In this document: in pieces, positions 51,800-60,756 of the stretch
How the letters are laid out: every line of letters starts with the position of its first letter
Numbering within the stretch: the first letter of the stretch is position 1
Origin: Chitinispirillales bacterium ANBcel5
GTDB lineage: Bacteria; Fibrobacterota; Chitinivibrionia; Chitinivibrionales; Chitinispirillaceae
Reading direction: 5' to 3'
Assembly (NCBI GenBank): GCA_029688955.1
Contig: JARUKZ010000002.1
Location: 124,001-188,000 of the forward strand
DNA length: 64,000 nucleotides
Notes under the pieces: generated by a model
Told to the model about the DNA's origin: nothing
The model's input: the letters and a program-made list of their open reading frames with translations, nothing else
The model's database searches: none
Made by a program: the position numbers and the translations under genes

Positions 51800-52348
51800 T
51801 TAAATCTTATAGAACTCTATTACAGAACTACTGTAAATCCTGCTGTCCCACAGATTTTCCTTACTTTGCGGTGCAGGGGCAGTTTTTTCGCCTTTTAAAC
51901 GGCGCCTTTCATAAACAAGTATTCCAGACTCCAGCAGATGCTCAAACATTCGAGGTACGAGTGTAGCAAGAATTTCGTTATCATAGGGCGGATCGTAAAA
52001 GATGATACTGTAGCGTCTTGATGTGGAGAAAAGTTTCTGAATATCTTCACGATATACTCTTACTCTATCCTCCACTCCCAATTGTACTCCATTTTTATAA
52101 ATCTGATCTGCGACTTTTTTATCTTTCTCGTAAAAATCTACCCTTGAAGCACCTCTACTGAGCATTTCAAACCCCATAGCACCACTTCCAGCACACATAT
52201 CAGCAACAATTGCACCGGTTATTTTTTTCTTTAGTATTTCGCTAACCGATTCTCTCGTTCGCTCAAGAGTGGGCCTGAACCGTTCATCTTTAAGCGTCAC
52301 ATTGAGCATACGCCCCTTGAGCTCACCGGAAATTATTCTTAGACGCAT
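51800..52348 (-). CDS. rsmD: 16S rRNA (guanine966-N2)-methyltransferase
   Basis: 182 residues. RIISGELKGRMLNVTLKDE and RPTLERTRESVSEILKKK are the RsmD N-terminal motifs, VADMCAGSGAMGFEMLSRGA is the SAM site, and IFYDPPYDNEI the catalytic N/DPPY. Standard length. Adjacent to coaD, as often seen. Confidence 0.96.
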   Translation of the reverse strand: MRLRIISGELKGRMLNVTLKDERFRPTLERTRESVSEILKKKITGAIVADMCAGSGAMGFEMLSRGASRVDFYEKDKKVADQIYKNGVQLGVEDRVRVYREDIQKLFSTSRRYSIIFYDPPYDNEILATLVPRMFEHLLESGILVYERRRLKGEKTAPAPQSKENLWDSRIYSSSVIEFYKI

Positions 52349-52357
52349 TTATTTCAC

Positions 52358-53260
52358 CTATTCTTTAATGGTGAAAAGTACATCCAGATTCACGCTGATA
52401 CGGTCACCGCCTAAGGCAGCTATTTTAATCTTCTCAAAAGCGCCGGGCACCTCTTCTTTATTAAGAGCCAGGATAAATCGAACAAATTCCCTGTAGGTCG
52501 CATCCCCTTCTACTCTATATAAAATTCTTCTGTACCGACCTATCTTCTCGCTTGAAATCTGGTTTAATGATGATCTTAAATTAACACCATTTTGCGATGC
52601 CAATGAACTGAACTGCCTGATTAAGGTATTAAGTCCTTCCCTGTAGGGCAGATTATCCAGCACTTTAAAAGGATCGGCTTCCCCTAAACCAAAAGTGGCC
52701 TGACAGGTAACCACAAATCTATACCCATTCTCTCCATCAGATTTTATATAGGACAGTGGCGGTGGAAGGAGCTCCAAACGCTCTTGTTTTAAAGAATTGA
52801 AAGTTGCTCCAATAGCATCCCTGGATGAAGCAAAACCTAGTGCATAAAAGGTTTGAAAACTATCTATTTCAAGTGAAACAAGGTTTATCTCAGGACTCAT
52901 TACCCGATCAATAACTTCGATTACTCTTTTTGCAAAGAGTACTTCATATTTAATCTTCTCGGCAACAGACATTTTTTCATACGGAACTCTCAGCGGGATT
53001 CGCTCATCTGGTGTAGAATCAACATCTCTGACAACATCTTCCACCATATCGGGCCTGTAGCGGGTAGAAGGTTTAACTCCCGATGATAGAAGTTCCTTTT
53101 CAGTTTCACCATCTGTGTGTGACTGAAAAATGGTTACAGCCCCAATGACGGCGATAGCAAGCACAGCAAAGAGTGCAACAGGCAAAACCACTTTTGTGCC
53201 TGCCTTTAGCACTGACGGCTTTTTACGTCCTGAATTTTTCTGAAGATTGATTCTTATCAT
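52358..53260 (-). CDS. PilN/PilO-like membrane protein (pilus/secretion assembly)
   Basis: 300 residues beginning MIRINLQKNSGRKK, the PilN-like N-terminus, then one TM (about residues 25-47, VVLPVALFAVLAIAVIGAV) and a periplasmic part of ferredoxin-like beta/alpha type (INLVSLEIDSFQTFYALGFA). It overlaps the PilM-like gene by 4 bases (ATGA). It may combine PilN- and PilO-like parts. Inner-membrane alignment subcomplex component by context. Confidence 0.7.
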   Translation of the reverse strand: MIRINLQKNSGRKKPSVLKAGTKVVLPVALFAVLAIAVIGAVTIFQSHTDGETEKELLSSGVKPSTRYRPDMVEDVVRDVDSTPDERIPLRVPYEKMSVAEKIKYEVLFAKRVIEVIDRVMSPEINLVSLEIDSFQTFYALGFASSRDAIGATFNSLKQERLELLPPPLSYIKSDGENGYRFVVTCQATFGLGEADPFKVLDNLPYREGLNTLIRQFSSLASQNGVNLRSSLNQISSEKIGRYRRILYRVEGDATYREFVRFILALNKEEVPGAFEKIKIAALGGDRISVNLDVLFTIKE

Positions 53261-54213
53261 AGTATATCTTGGTTTCCACGCAGTGCCAGGCCTACCGAAA
53301 CGGCAAGCTGTGCAGCATAGTTCTTTAACATCTCCTGCTCTAATTCCAAACCACAGTCAATTTTGCGAAAAGGATCAAGAAGCTCAGAACCTCTAAGCGA
53401 CTGCAGAACAGAAGATCGGTAACTCTGTTCTGAAAAAAGTGACCCCGAAAGGAACAATTTTGCTGTTGCAATGAAATCATCGAATTTATTCTGACTTAAA
53501 ATTCTAACTGATTCTTCATATAACCTTTTAGCATATTGAGCGGGTTCCATCGCTTCAATATTGTGCACAAGTATCGAATAATCTATAAATGAGCCCGAAA
53601 TGGTTAAAATGATTTTGGTTATATCCGATTCCCCATGAATCAGAACTTTTGGCTGAGTGAGTTCTTCCGGATAATTGGCCTCAAAAACATTAACCAGTGC
53701 AAACAAATCTATATCGATAATAGCGGGGTTGAGCTTTATAGTTTTAACGGCACCAGAAAGACGCTCCAGAGCAGTTTTTCTCATGGCTGCAATCAAAAAG
53801 TTTTTTGCACCCTGATTCTGAAGCGAGTTATAGTCAAAAGCGTAGTCATCTATTCCCGAGATAATCTGCTGAGCTAATTCCCACTTAAAGACATCTTCTA
53901 CATCCTCTTCCTCCCAATCGATACCAACCTTCTTTATAATGGCATTATCGGCAGGAAGTGAACAAATGACGTTTTTTCCCGGGAACTGGAACTTTTTCCG
54001 TACGTTTTTAAGCTCTCCACACACACAGTCCCAATACTGCTCCTTCTCAGAATGATCAAGAGGCAAAATCGCTACCTGCTCTATAGCCTGACTCTGGGAA
54101 GAGAATTGGGAGATGCTTATATAGTCATTCTGGAAATCGAGACCACTGATACTGAGCTGTGATTTCATAATTTCTGAGGTATTCCATTCTTTAAAACTGT
54201 ACCCAGTCATCAC
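53257..54213 (-). CDS. PilM/GspL-like actin-fold assembly protein
   Basis: 318 residues. The region LSISGLDFQNDYISISQFSS is the ATPase-like entry of PilM-type proteins, followed by an actin-like beta core (KVLIHGESDITKIILTISGS, residues about 200-220). The frame could start at the later ATG 54168 (MKSQLSISGLDF), which fits family N-termini, but no better ribosome site is visible there. Works with the downstream PilN-like protein at the inner face of the membrane in type IV pilus or type II secretion. Confidence 0.72.
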   Translation of the reverse strand: MMTGYSFKEWNTSEIMKSQLSISGLDFQNDYISISQFSSQSQAIEQVAILPLDHSEKEQYWDCVCGELKNVRKKFQFPGKNVICSLPADNAIIKKVGIDWEEEDVEDVFKWELAQQIISGIDDYAFDYNSLQNQGAKNFLIAAMRKTALERLSGAVKTIKLNPAIIDIDLFALVNVFEANYPEELTQPKVLIHGESDITKIILTISGSFIDYSILVHNIEAMEPAQYAKRLYEESVRILSQNKFDDFIATAKLFLSGSLFSEQSYRSSVLQSLRGSELLDPFRKIDCGLELEQEMLKNYAAQLAVSVGLALRGNQDIL

Positions 54214-54400
54214 CTTAAGCTGACTGGAAGATATGCTCCTAATTGAAGCACTGTAAGGTGCGCACTACCTTGATTTGCTCATGCTACTGTAAGAATTTGG
54301 ACATGCCACTATACTATAACTAATTTAAATATCGTTTTTTGAAGCACAAGGGGGCAAATTCTTCTGCTTGGAAGAATAAAAGAAGATGGTTTGGTGTTAG

Positions 54401-54790
54401 TCATGGACACAACTTTTCAGCAATCTGCTCAAGCCGCACAGGACCAATACCTTTAACTTTAATCAGCTCTTCTTTCTCTTTGAAATCACCTGTACCATCT
54501 CTGTAATCGATAATTCGCTGAGCCAGTACAGGTCCGATTCCAGGCAGTGTAATGAGTTGATCGGTGCTTGCGCTGTTTATATCTATGCACTCCAGCTCTA
54601 CCTTTTGAGGCTCAGAGACATAAAGCAGCCCTACTTCGTTTCCTTTTAGTGTGGAATCAAAAGATACCACAGTTCCGGTAGAATCGATCTGTTCGATTCC
54701 TGAAGCGCTGCTCTCAGGCGCGCCGGCATAGATCAGAAGCAGTATTGCAGTGATCCACATGAGAATAAGAACAACTCTTCTGCCTTTCAT
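54401..54790 (-). CDS. ComEA-like helix-hairpin-helix protein
   Basis: 129 residues. One N-terminal TM or signal segment (residues 6-28) and a C-terminal double helix-hairpin-helix: INSASTDQLITLPGIGPVLA and FKEKEELIKVKGIGPVRLEQ. This is the periplasmic DNA-binding domain of competence protein ComEA. It may bind DNA taken up by pili. It is 9 bp downstream of the HD-GYP gene. Confidence 0.9.
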   Translation of the reverse strand: MKGRRVVLILMWITAILLLIYAGAPESSASGIEQIDSTGTVVSFDSTLKGNEVGLLYVSEPQKVELECIDINSASTDQLITLPGIGPVLAQRIIDYRDGTGDFKEKEELIKVKGIGPVRLEQIAEKLCP

Positions 54791-54798
54791 GTGGGCTC

Positions 54799-56229
54799 CT
54801 AAATTATTTCAAGAAACGCATCCACCACAACAGGGTCAAACTGCCTGCCCCTTTCCTTAAGCAATATACCAAATGCCACTTCTTTTGAAAGCGATTTTCT
54901 ATAGGGCCGGTCAGAAGTCATCGCTTCAAAAGCATCTGCAACACTTAAAATTCTGGCACCAAAAGGTATTTGATCTCCTTTAAGTCCAGAAGGGTAGCCG
55001 CCTCCGCAGTAAAATTCATGATGATGAAGCACAAAAGGCACAAGCTCCTTTAAGGAAGGTACGTCACTGAGTATTCTTGCGCCAAGCTCCGGATGTCTCT
55101 TTATCTGCTCAAACTCCTCCAGTGTAAGACGTCCGGGTTTGTTTATTATTAACTCACTTATACCGATTTTTCCTATATCATGGAGCAGACCGGCATATTT
55201 CACAAGCTCAATGGCAGATTCTGACAACCCCAGGTGTCGTGCAAGAATAACAGTGTATTTCATCACATTTTCAGAATGACCATGTGTGTACTTATCCTTT
55301 GCCTCAACGGCCAGTGCAAATGCTTTAATCGTTTTAAGGTAGTTGTTTCTGCTGCTTTGGTAAAGCTTTGCGTTCTCAATGGATATACTTGCCTGTGATG
55401 TAAGTACATTAAGTATTTCAAGATCAAGATTTGAAAATGGTAAGCGATCTTTAAAACGGATAAGTATCAGTACGCCGATAATACGAGTCGGTGTTTTTAA
55501 AGGAAAAACGATATAGGAGCGAAGTTGGGGTGGCACAGGATATAATCCCAAACCTACCTCCTTACCCGCTTCCATAACAAGGGGCTCCTCTCGTTCCATA
55601 ACCCACTTCGAAGCACACTTAAAAGCAGAGCTAAGCCAAAAGGCTCGTTCAAAAATGGTGCCGCCCATGGCGGAAACACTTAGTTTTGATGCTGCATTCT
55701 GCAGCAGTAATACACCACCATCCCCTTTGGTAATTTTTATGGAATAATCGATAAATTTTCTGTTAAGCTCATCAAGATCCAAAGTAGTTGCAAGCACTTT
55801 GGTAATTTCATGAAGAGAAACGAGTTTGGAGAACAGAAGATTCTCCTCCTCTATCTCCCTGTTTAAAAATGCCCTTCTTACTTTTTCACCTATCTCTTCA
55901 AGATGAAATGGTTTGGTAAGATAATCAAAAGCACCGAGTTTTAAACCCTCGATAGCAGATTCGATACTTGGATAGCCCGTTGTCATCAGTACCGGAATTT
56001 TGATTCCAGAACAGTTAATCCATTTAAGAAGATCGACTCCAGACATCCCCGGCATCTGAATATCGGTAACCATTAAATCTATCTGCTTTGACTGAATCGT
56101 CTCAATCGCTTCCTGTGCAGAGCAGGCAGTATATACAGCGTATCCTTTGCCTTGAAGAAACTGCGAAAGCACGTCACAAATCGTCTCTTCGTCATCAGTT
56201 ATCAATATCTGCTTTGAGTCGTTGCTCAT
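54799..56229 (-). CDS. Response regulator with GAF and HD-GYP domains
   Basis: 476 residues: receiver domain (residues 8-120, phosphorylated Asp in LMVTDIQMPGMSG, Lys in YLTKPF), a GAF domain (about 150-290), and an HD-GYP domain (about 300-476) with GLLHDIGKIGI, HPELGARIL, and HHEFYCGGGYPSGLKGDQIP. HD-GYP domains hydrolyse cyclic-di-GMP. The HHE and GYP motifs are intact, so it should be active. It follows kdsB by 3 bases. Confidence 0.95.
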   Translation of the reverse strand: MSNDSKQILITDDEETICDVLSQFLQGKGYAVYTACSAQEAIETIQSKQIDLMVTDIQMPGMSGVDLLKWINCSGIKIPVLMTTGYPSIESAIEGLKLGAFDYLTKPFHLEEIGEKVRRAFLNREIEEENLLFSKLVSLHEITKVLATTLDLDELNRKFIDYSIKITKGDGGVLLLQNAASKLSVSAMGGTIFERAFWLSSAFKCASKWVMEREEPLVMEAGKEVGLGLYPVPPQLRSYIVFPLKTPTRIIGVLILIRFKDRLPFSNLDLEILNVLTSQASISIENAKLYQSSRNNYLKTIKAFALAVEAKDKYTHGHSENVMKYTVILARHLGLSESAIELVKYAGLLHDIGKIGISELIINKPGRLTLEEFEQIKRHPELGARILSDVPSLKELVPFVLHHHEFYCGGGYPSGLKGDQIPFGARILSVADAFEAMTSDRPYRKSLSKEVAFGILLKERGRQFDPVVVDAFLEII

Positions 56230-56231
56230 AT

Positions 56232-56966
56232 CTATCCGTTTTTGTTTTTCTGATATTCCCGGAAACGTTTGAGATCCTCAGGTGTATCGATACCAAAAGA
56301 TTTAAAATCATGTATCACACATTTGATTTTCATCCCATGCTCAAGAGCCCGAAGTTGCTCCAAACTCTCCCTTTTTTCAAGCACACCTTCTGGGAGTGAA
56401 CAAAAGTGCTTAAGCCCAAACTTTGTAAACCCATATATTCCATGATGTTTGTAAAAGCTCTCTTCACCAGAGCCCATACCATAAGGAATTAAAGATCGTG
56501 AAAAGTAGAGCGCTTCTCCCTTGAGATTTAATACCGCTTTCACCACATGGGGCGTTTCTACCTCTGTTATTTTAGCATTGGAGAGAACAGTTAGCAAGCT
56601 GTTATCATCAATTTTTTGCAACTCTGCACAAAACATTCTCATCACTTCAAGTGGTATATTGGGCTCATCTCCTTGAAGATTAACAACATAAGAGCAGTCA
56701 CTGCCACCAATCGCTTCATTAACCCGATCTGTACCACGGGTATGATCTTTTGATGTCATGACAGCAACACCACCATGTTTATCAACAGCCTCAACAATCC
56801 GATAATCATCTGTCGCCACTACGATTTCTGTAAACACCCCTGCTTTCTGCGCATTTTTGTATGCCCACATAACAAGAGGTAAACCCATAATTTCCTGGAG
56901 TGGTTTTCCTGAAAGTCGGCTTGAACCGTAACGGGCAGGAATCACACAGATAATTTTTTTATTCAT
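56232..56966 (-). CDS. kdsB: CMP-Kdo synthetase (3-deoxy-manno-octulosonate cytidylyltransferase)
   Basis: 244 residues. CVIPARYGSSRLSGKPLQEI (CTP site), DRVNEAIGG, VNLQGDEPNIP (metal Asp), and HHGIYGFTKFGLKHF identify KdsB, which activates Kdo for LPS inner core. It shows the cell is a diderm with LPS. Usual length; first gene of an operon with the HD-GYP regulator and ComEA-like gene. Confidence 0.97.
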   Translation of the reverse strand: MNKKIICVIPARYGSSRLSGKPLQEIMGLPLVMWAYKNAQKAGVFTEIVVATDDYRIVEAVDKHGGVAVMTSKDHTRGTDRVNEAIGGSDCSYVVNLQGDEPNIPLEVMRMFCAELQKIDDNSLLTVLSNAKITEVETPHVVKAVLNLKGEALYFSRSLIPYGMGSGEESFYKHHGIYGFTKFGLKHFCSLPEGVLEKRESLEQLRALEHGMKIKCVIHDFKSFGIDTPEDLKRFREYQKNKNG

Positions 56967-57070
56967 ACGTTTATCTCCAATTGTTTCTTATACTACTACT
57001 TAAATATTTTGACCTGTACTGTTTGAGCTATATACCCACCCGACTAATCACGTTCACTTATACGCAACTA

Positions 57071-57943
57071 TTAATTGCTGAATGAATAGGTAAGCCCGAT
57101 AGAAGAGGTGGTTTTATAGCGAATGTTCCGATCCACTTCTCTATCATAAAGAGCCTGAAGATTAAGTTGTACCATCACATAACGATTTATATTTATTGAC
57201 AATGTATTATCCCATGAGATGTCAGGATAGCGCCAATAATCATCATCACCTTCTTCTTCAGACCTTATCAGTGCCATATATACCGTTAAACGACTGATAA
57301 ATTTTAACCATTCATCCTCATTACTCTGAGTATAATTACCGACCACCTCAAGCCCGGCATCGTTGGTTCGCCTGGTTTCCCGAAGCATGGTTAAAGTGTC
57401 AAGTGCATCCCGGTCGATATGGTATCTGCCTGCGGCACCGAGTCTAAAGCTGAGTACCAGATTATCCTCTCTGAATATATCACGTATCGCACCCATTGAA
57501 CCAGTAATTTCAACAGGATTAAAATATCGGGTATAAGCAGTATCTCTCTTATCAACAAACCTTGATGTCAACCCCAAACTGGTATAAGGATCAATAAAAG
57601 CGCGAAGTGGAAATCTAAATACCGTTTCGATATCTATGTAATCGGTAGAAACAAACGGTGAAGACCAGTTGCCGGTTTCTTTATCCTGTGTTTTTGTTTG
57701 GCCAAAGCCAATTTTAAAAACACTTTCATTCTCCAGCCACTGTGTGATGGCGCGTCGTGCGGTGGTGTTTGTCTGAGCCTGCCAGGTTAAACTCCCCATA
57801 TCGCCACCATCCCAGTTCTGGGAGTAATAATTTAGAGCTAAAGAGAGATTTGAAACAGAAGAAATCTTCCAGGCATTATTTTGCTGAGAGTAAGCTAAAG
57901 CGATAAAAACCAGCATACCAGTTATACATTTTAGAAATAACAA
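57071..57943 (-). CDS. Outer-membrane protein, DUF3078-like
   Basis: 290 residues if translation starts at TTG 57941-57943, which has AAGGGG 7 bases upstream and gives a normal signal peptide (LFLKCITGMLVFIALAYSQ); a frame to 57997 is longer but buries it. The mature protein has SLALNYYSQNWDGGDMGSLT, a pattern of DUF3078 barrel-like proteins, and ends in YSFSN with alternating beta-strand residues. Probably an outer-membrane barrel. Function unknown; it stands alone. Confidence 0.72.
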   Translation of the reverse strand: MLFLKCITGMLVFIALAYSQQNNAWKISSVSNLSLALNYYSQNWDGGDMGSLTWQAQTNTTARRAITQWLENESVFKIGFGQTKTQDKETGNWSSPFVSTDYIDIETVFRFPLRAFIDPYTSLGLTSRFVDKRDTAYTRYFNPVEITGSMGAIRDIFREDNLVLSFRLGAAGRYHIDRDALDTLTMLRETRRTNDAGLEVVGNYTQSNEDEWLKFISRLTVYMALIRSEEEGDDDYWRYPDISWDNTLSININRYVMVQLNLQALYDREVDRNIRYKTTSSIGLTYSFSN

Positions 57944-58129
57944 TTCTAAACCCCTTTTTAAAAGCGTGTAACTAATTTTCTTATAACAAGTCCACAAATA
58001 TATAAAAAAACAGTTTATGGCCTCAAATCAATTTTTTTATACAGCTCTAACAGGGGTAAAAGCGATTGTAACTTTTGGCATGATTAAGGAAGATAGAGTG
58101 GTCCAGCAGAAGCTTTATATAGATTAAGC

Positions 58130-58159
58130 CTTAGCTGCTATGAAAAAAAAGCAGCTAAG
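58130..58159. repeat. Hairpin with A/T tract in the loop
   Basis: CTTAGCTGC and GCAGCTAAG are perfect reverse complements around a 12-base loop containing eight A on the plus strand. It lies just beyond gatC on the minus strand; the T-run being in the loop makes a classical terminator doubtful. Confidence 0.6.
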
Positions 58160-58189
58160 AGCTAAAAGTGGTTTTCGCAATGCCTATAT

Positions 58190-58477
58190 TTACCCACCAA
58201 TAACTTTAGGAATAGCAAAATGCCCCTTTTTAACCTTTGGGCCATTAGCCAATACAGATTCATTACTTAAGGATGGAATTTCCACATCATCCCTTAAAGG
58301 ATCATGGGTTGGTTCCACAAAGCAGGTAGGCTCTATTTGGGATGTATCGATTTGATCGAGTTGATCAATGTATCGCACAATAGAACCAAGTTGCGCGGTG
58401 AAATTTTCCACCTCGTGATCCGAGAGCTTTAGACGAGCTAATTTTGCCACATACAGTACTTTTTCTTTATCAATCAT
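58190..58477 (-). CDS. gatC: Glu-tRNA(Gln) amidotransferase subunit C
   Basis: 95 residues: VLYVAKLARLKLSDHEVENF, QLGSIVRYIDQLDQIDTSQI and the Asp-rich DPLRDDVEIP C-terminus are the GatC pattern. It stabilises GatA in the GatCAB complex that makes Gln-tRNA. No gatA or gatB lies in the window. It is 26 bp downstream of uvrD. Confidence 0.94.
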   Translation of the reverse strand: MIDKEKVLYVAKLARLKLSDHEVENFTAQLGSIVRYIDQLDQIDTSQIEPTCFVEPTHDPLRDDVEIPSLSNESVLANGPKVKKGHFAIPKVIGG

Positions 58478-58503
58478 CTCACTATCCTTTTACTTGGTTA
58501 TAT

Positions 58504-60756
58504 TTACTGGAAATTAGCAAACTTAGCCATCAGTTTGCGCCGTGACCCATCATTGAAGAGCACAGTAAGCTTTAGATCCTCGCCAAAGCCACTTATTCCA
58601 AGTATTTTCCCTCTTCCGTATGATTTGTGCACAACAGTTTGCCCCATTCTGAATTCAACTGTTTCCTGTGAAAACTCATCATATTGGGGTTTAGCTTTTC
58701 TTACAGTATCTTGCGCTTTTTGAAAAGCAGTTCTGGGTTTTGAGGCAGGCAATTTTGAGGCCGGCTGCACTCCGGAGAATAAGCGTTTTGAACCAAACAT
58801 TGCCGAAAAGTTACTTGTATTATCGGAGAATGAAAAGAGTTCTTTAGCGATGTCGTTAAAGAAGCGTGTTGGTTCACTGGGCAATATTTCCCCAAATCTG
58901 CGCCTTTGATCAACATAGGAACAATCCAGCTGCTCCATTGCCCGTGTGGAGCCTACGTAAAAGAGTCGTCTTTCTTCCTCGATTTTTTCATCATCGTCAA
59001 GATTTTGTCTTGAGGGAATGATCCCATCTTCAAGCCCCACCAGGAAAACATGCCTGAATTCAAGCCCCTTAGCACTATGCATGGTCAGAAAGTTTACAGA
59101 GTTGTCTTCAGGATTCCACACGTCGACATCAGATGCAAGTGTCACCTCTTCAAGAAATGCAGAAAGTGGGCTTTGAGGGTTTTCTGTGGACCAATACGCC
59201 ATAGCATTTAAAAGCTCATTTATATTTTCCATCCTGCCCATAGCCTCTTCTGATTCCTGCTGCGTAAGCATGTCCATATAACCGGACAACTGAAGTACCT
59301 GATTTAGCAGTTCATGTGGCTTTTCCCCTGAATTATTTAAATCTAAAAGCAGTTCAAATAGCTCTTTTAGCTGAGTAAGTCCTTTTTGAGCCCGGGTCCC
59401 TACCGAAGAGCAGTCACAATGCAACACTGTTTCAAGAAGTCTTTTTTTATGTTTAGTTGCAAGATCAATGAGCCCTTTTCTGGCCTTATCCCCTAACCCT
59501 CTGGCTGGTACGTTAAGAATTCTCTCAAAGCTTGCGTTATCCCTTGGATTTACGAGTAATTTTAAATATGCAAGACAGTCTTTTATCTCTGCTCTTTCAT
59601 AGAAACTGGTACCACCTACAAGCACATAAGCTATCCGTTTTTTTCTGAATGCTTCTTCAAAAACTCTTGACTGAGCATTGGTACGAAAAAGCACTGCAAT
59701 ATCGGTACCTTTCATTTTATCAAGTAACAGTTTCGTTTTTTCAGCTACCGAATCTGCCTCTTGCCGATCATCCCGATATCGGTTTACTGCAACCGTTTCA
59801 CCGATGCTTCTGTCTGTCCATAAGTTTTTAACAGAACGGTTCACATTAGGCGAAATAGCAGCATTGGCAAAATCGAGAATCGATTTTGTAGACCGGTAGT
59901 TTTGTTCAAGTTTAAAAATCCTGGTCAGCGGGAAGTGGTTTTCGAAAGATAAAATATTATCAATCTGTGCCCCGCGCCAGCCATAGATACTTTGATCATC
60001 ATCTCCTACAGCAAATATCTTTTTATGTGCCCTGGAAAGCAGATACACCAGTTTAAACTGTGCGGTATTAGTATCCTGATACTCATCTACCAAAACATAA
60101 TTAAAAAGATTTTGATATTTTTTAAGTACGCTTTCATTTTCACGAAACAGATAGACTGTATTTGCAATCAGGTCATCAAAATCCATGGCCTGGTTTGAGG
60201 AAAGTGTACGTTGATATGCTCGGTAGAGTTTAGCGGTTTCTCTATCCCTAAACCCCTGCGCTCTGTTTTCAAGTTCAGTGGGAGAGATACAGGAAGATTT
60301 GTAGTTAGATATTATGGATAGAAGATATTTGGGCGGCATAGTTCTGTCATCAATATCGAACTCTTTAAGTAGTTTTTTAACTATTGATAATTGATCGGAA
60401 GAATCGTAAATTGTAAAGCTGCTGGTATAGTTTATAGCAGCAGCTTCACGCCGCAATATTCTTGCACAGAGGGAATGGAATGTACCTATCCATAGTCCCT
60501 GAGCCGGAACTCCGAGTATGCTTTCAATCCGTTGGCGCATTTCCCGTGCTGCTTTGTTGGTAAATGTAGCAGCAAACAAATTTCCTGCAGAGACTCCAAG
60601 TGAGATAAGGTAGGCGATTTTCGCCGTAAGTACTCTTGTTTTACCTGTACCGGCCCCAGCAAATACCAGCTCTGGTCCTTCGATATATTCAACTGCTTCT
60701 CTCTGAACTTTGTTAAGAACCATTGTGTCCAGAACAGAAGTCGTTTTATTCATCAT
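58504..60756 (-). CDS. uvrD: ATP-dependent DNA helicase UvrD/PcrA
   Basis: 750 residues from ATG 60754-60756 (MMNKTTSVLD), with GGAG about 9 bases upstream; the frame runs 5 codons further to a TTG. Superfamily 1A motifs: LVFAGAGTGKTRVLTAKIAY (Walker A), DFDDLI, VLVDEYQDTNTAQ (Walker B), GDDDQSIYGWRGA, EQNYRST, TMHSAKGLEF and VGSTRAMEQL. The C-terminal VVHKSYGRGKILGISGFGE is the PcrA/UvrD Tudor-like end. Acts in repair and replication. It overlaps the GspE gene by 11 bases. Confidence 0.96.
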   Translation of the reverse strand: MMNKTTSVLDTMVLNKVQREAVEYIEGPELVFAGAGTGKTRVLTAKIAYLISLGVSAGNLFAATFTNKAAREMRQRIESILGVPAQGLWIGTFHSLCARILRREAAAINYTSSFTIYDSSDQLSIVKKLLKEFDIDDRTMPPKYLLSIISNYKSSCISPTELENRAQGFRDRETAKLYRAYQRTLSSNQAMDFDDLIANTVYLFRENESVLKKYQNLFNYVLVDEYQDTNTAQFKLVYLLSRAHKKIFAVGDDDQSIYGWRGAQIDNILSFENHFPLTRIFKLEQNYRSTKSILDFANAAISPNVNRSVKNLWTDRSIGETVAVNRYRDDRQEADSVAEKTKLLLDKMKGTDIAVLFRTNAQSRVFEEAFRKKRIAYVLVGGTSFYERAEIKDCLAYLKLLVNPRDNASFERILNVPARGLGDKARKGLIDLATKHKKRLLETVLHCDCSSVGTRAQKGLTQLKELFELLLDLNNSGEKPHELLNQVLQLSGYMDMLTQQESEEAMGRMENINELLNAMAYWSTENPQSPLSAFLEEVTLASDVDVWNPEDNSVNFLTMHSAKGLEFRHVFLVGLEDGIIPSRQNLDDDEKIEEERRLFYVGSTRAMEQLDCSYVDQRRRFGEILPSEPTRFFNDIAKELFSFSDNTSNFSAMFGSKRLFSGVQPASKLPASKPRTAFQKAQDTVRKAKPQYDEFSQETVEFRMGQTVVHKSYGRGKILGISGFGEDLKLTVLFNDGSRRKLMAKFANFQ

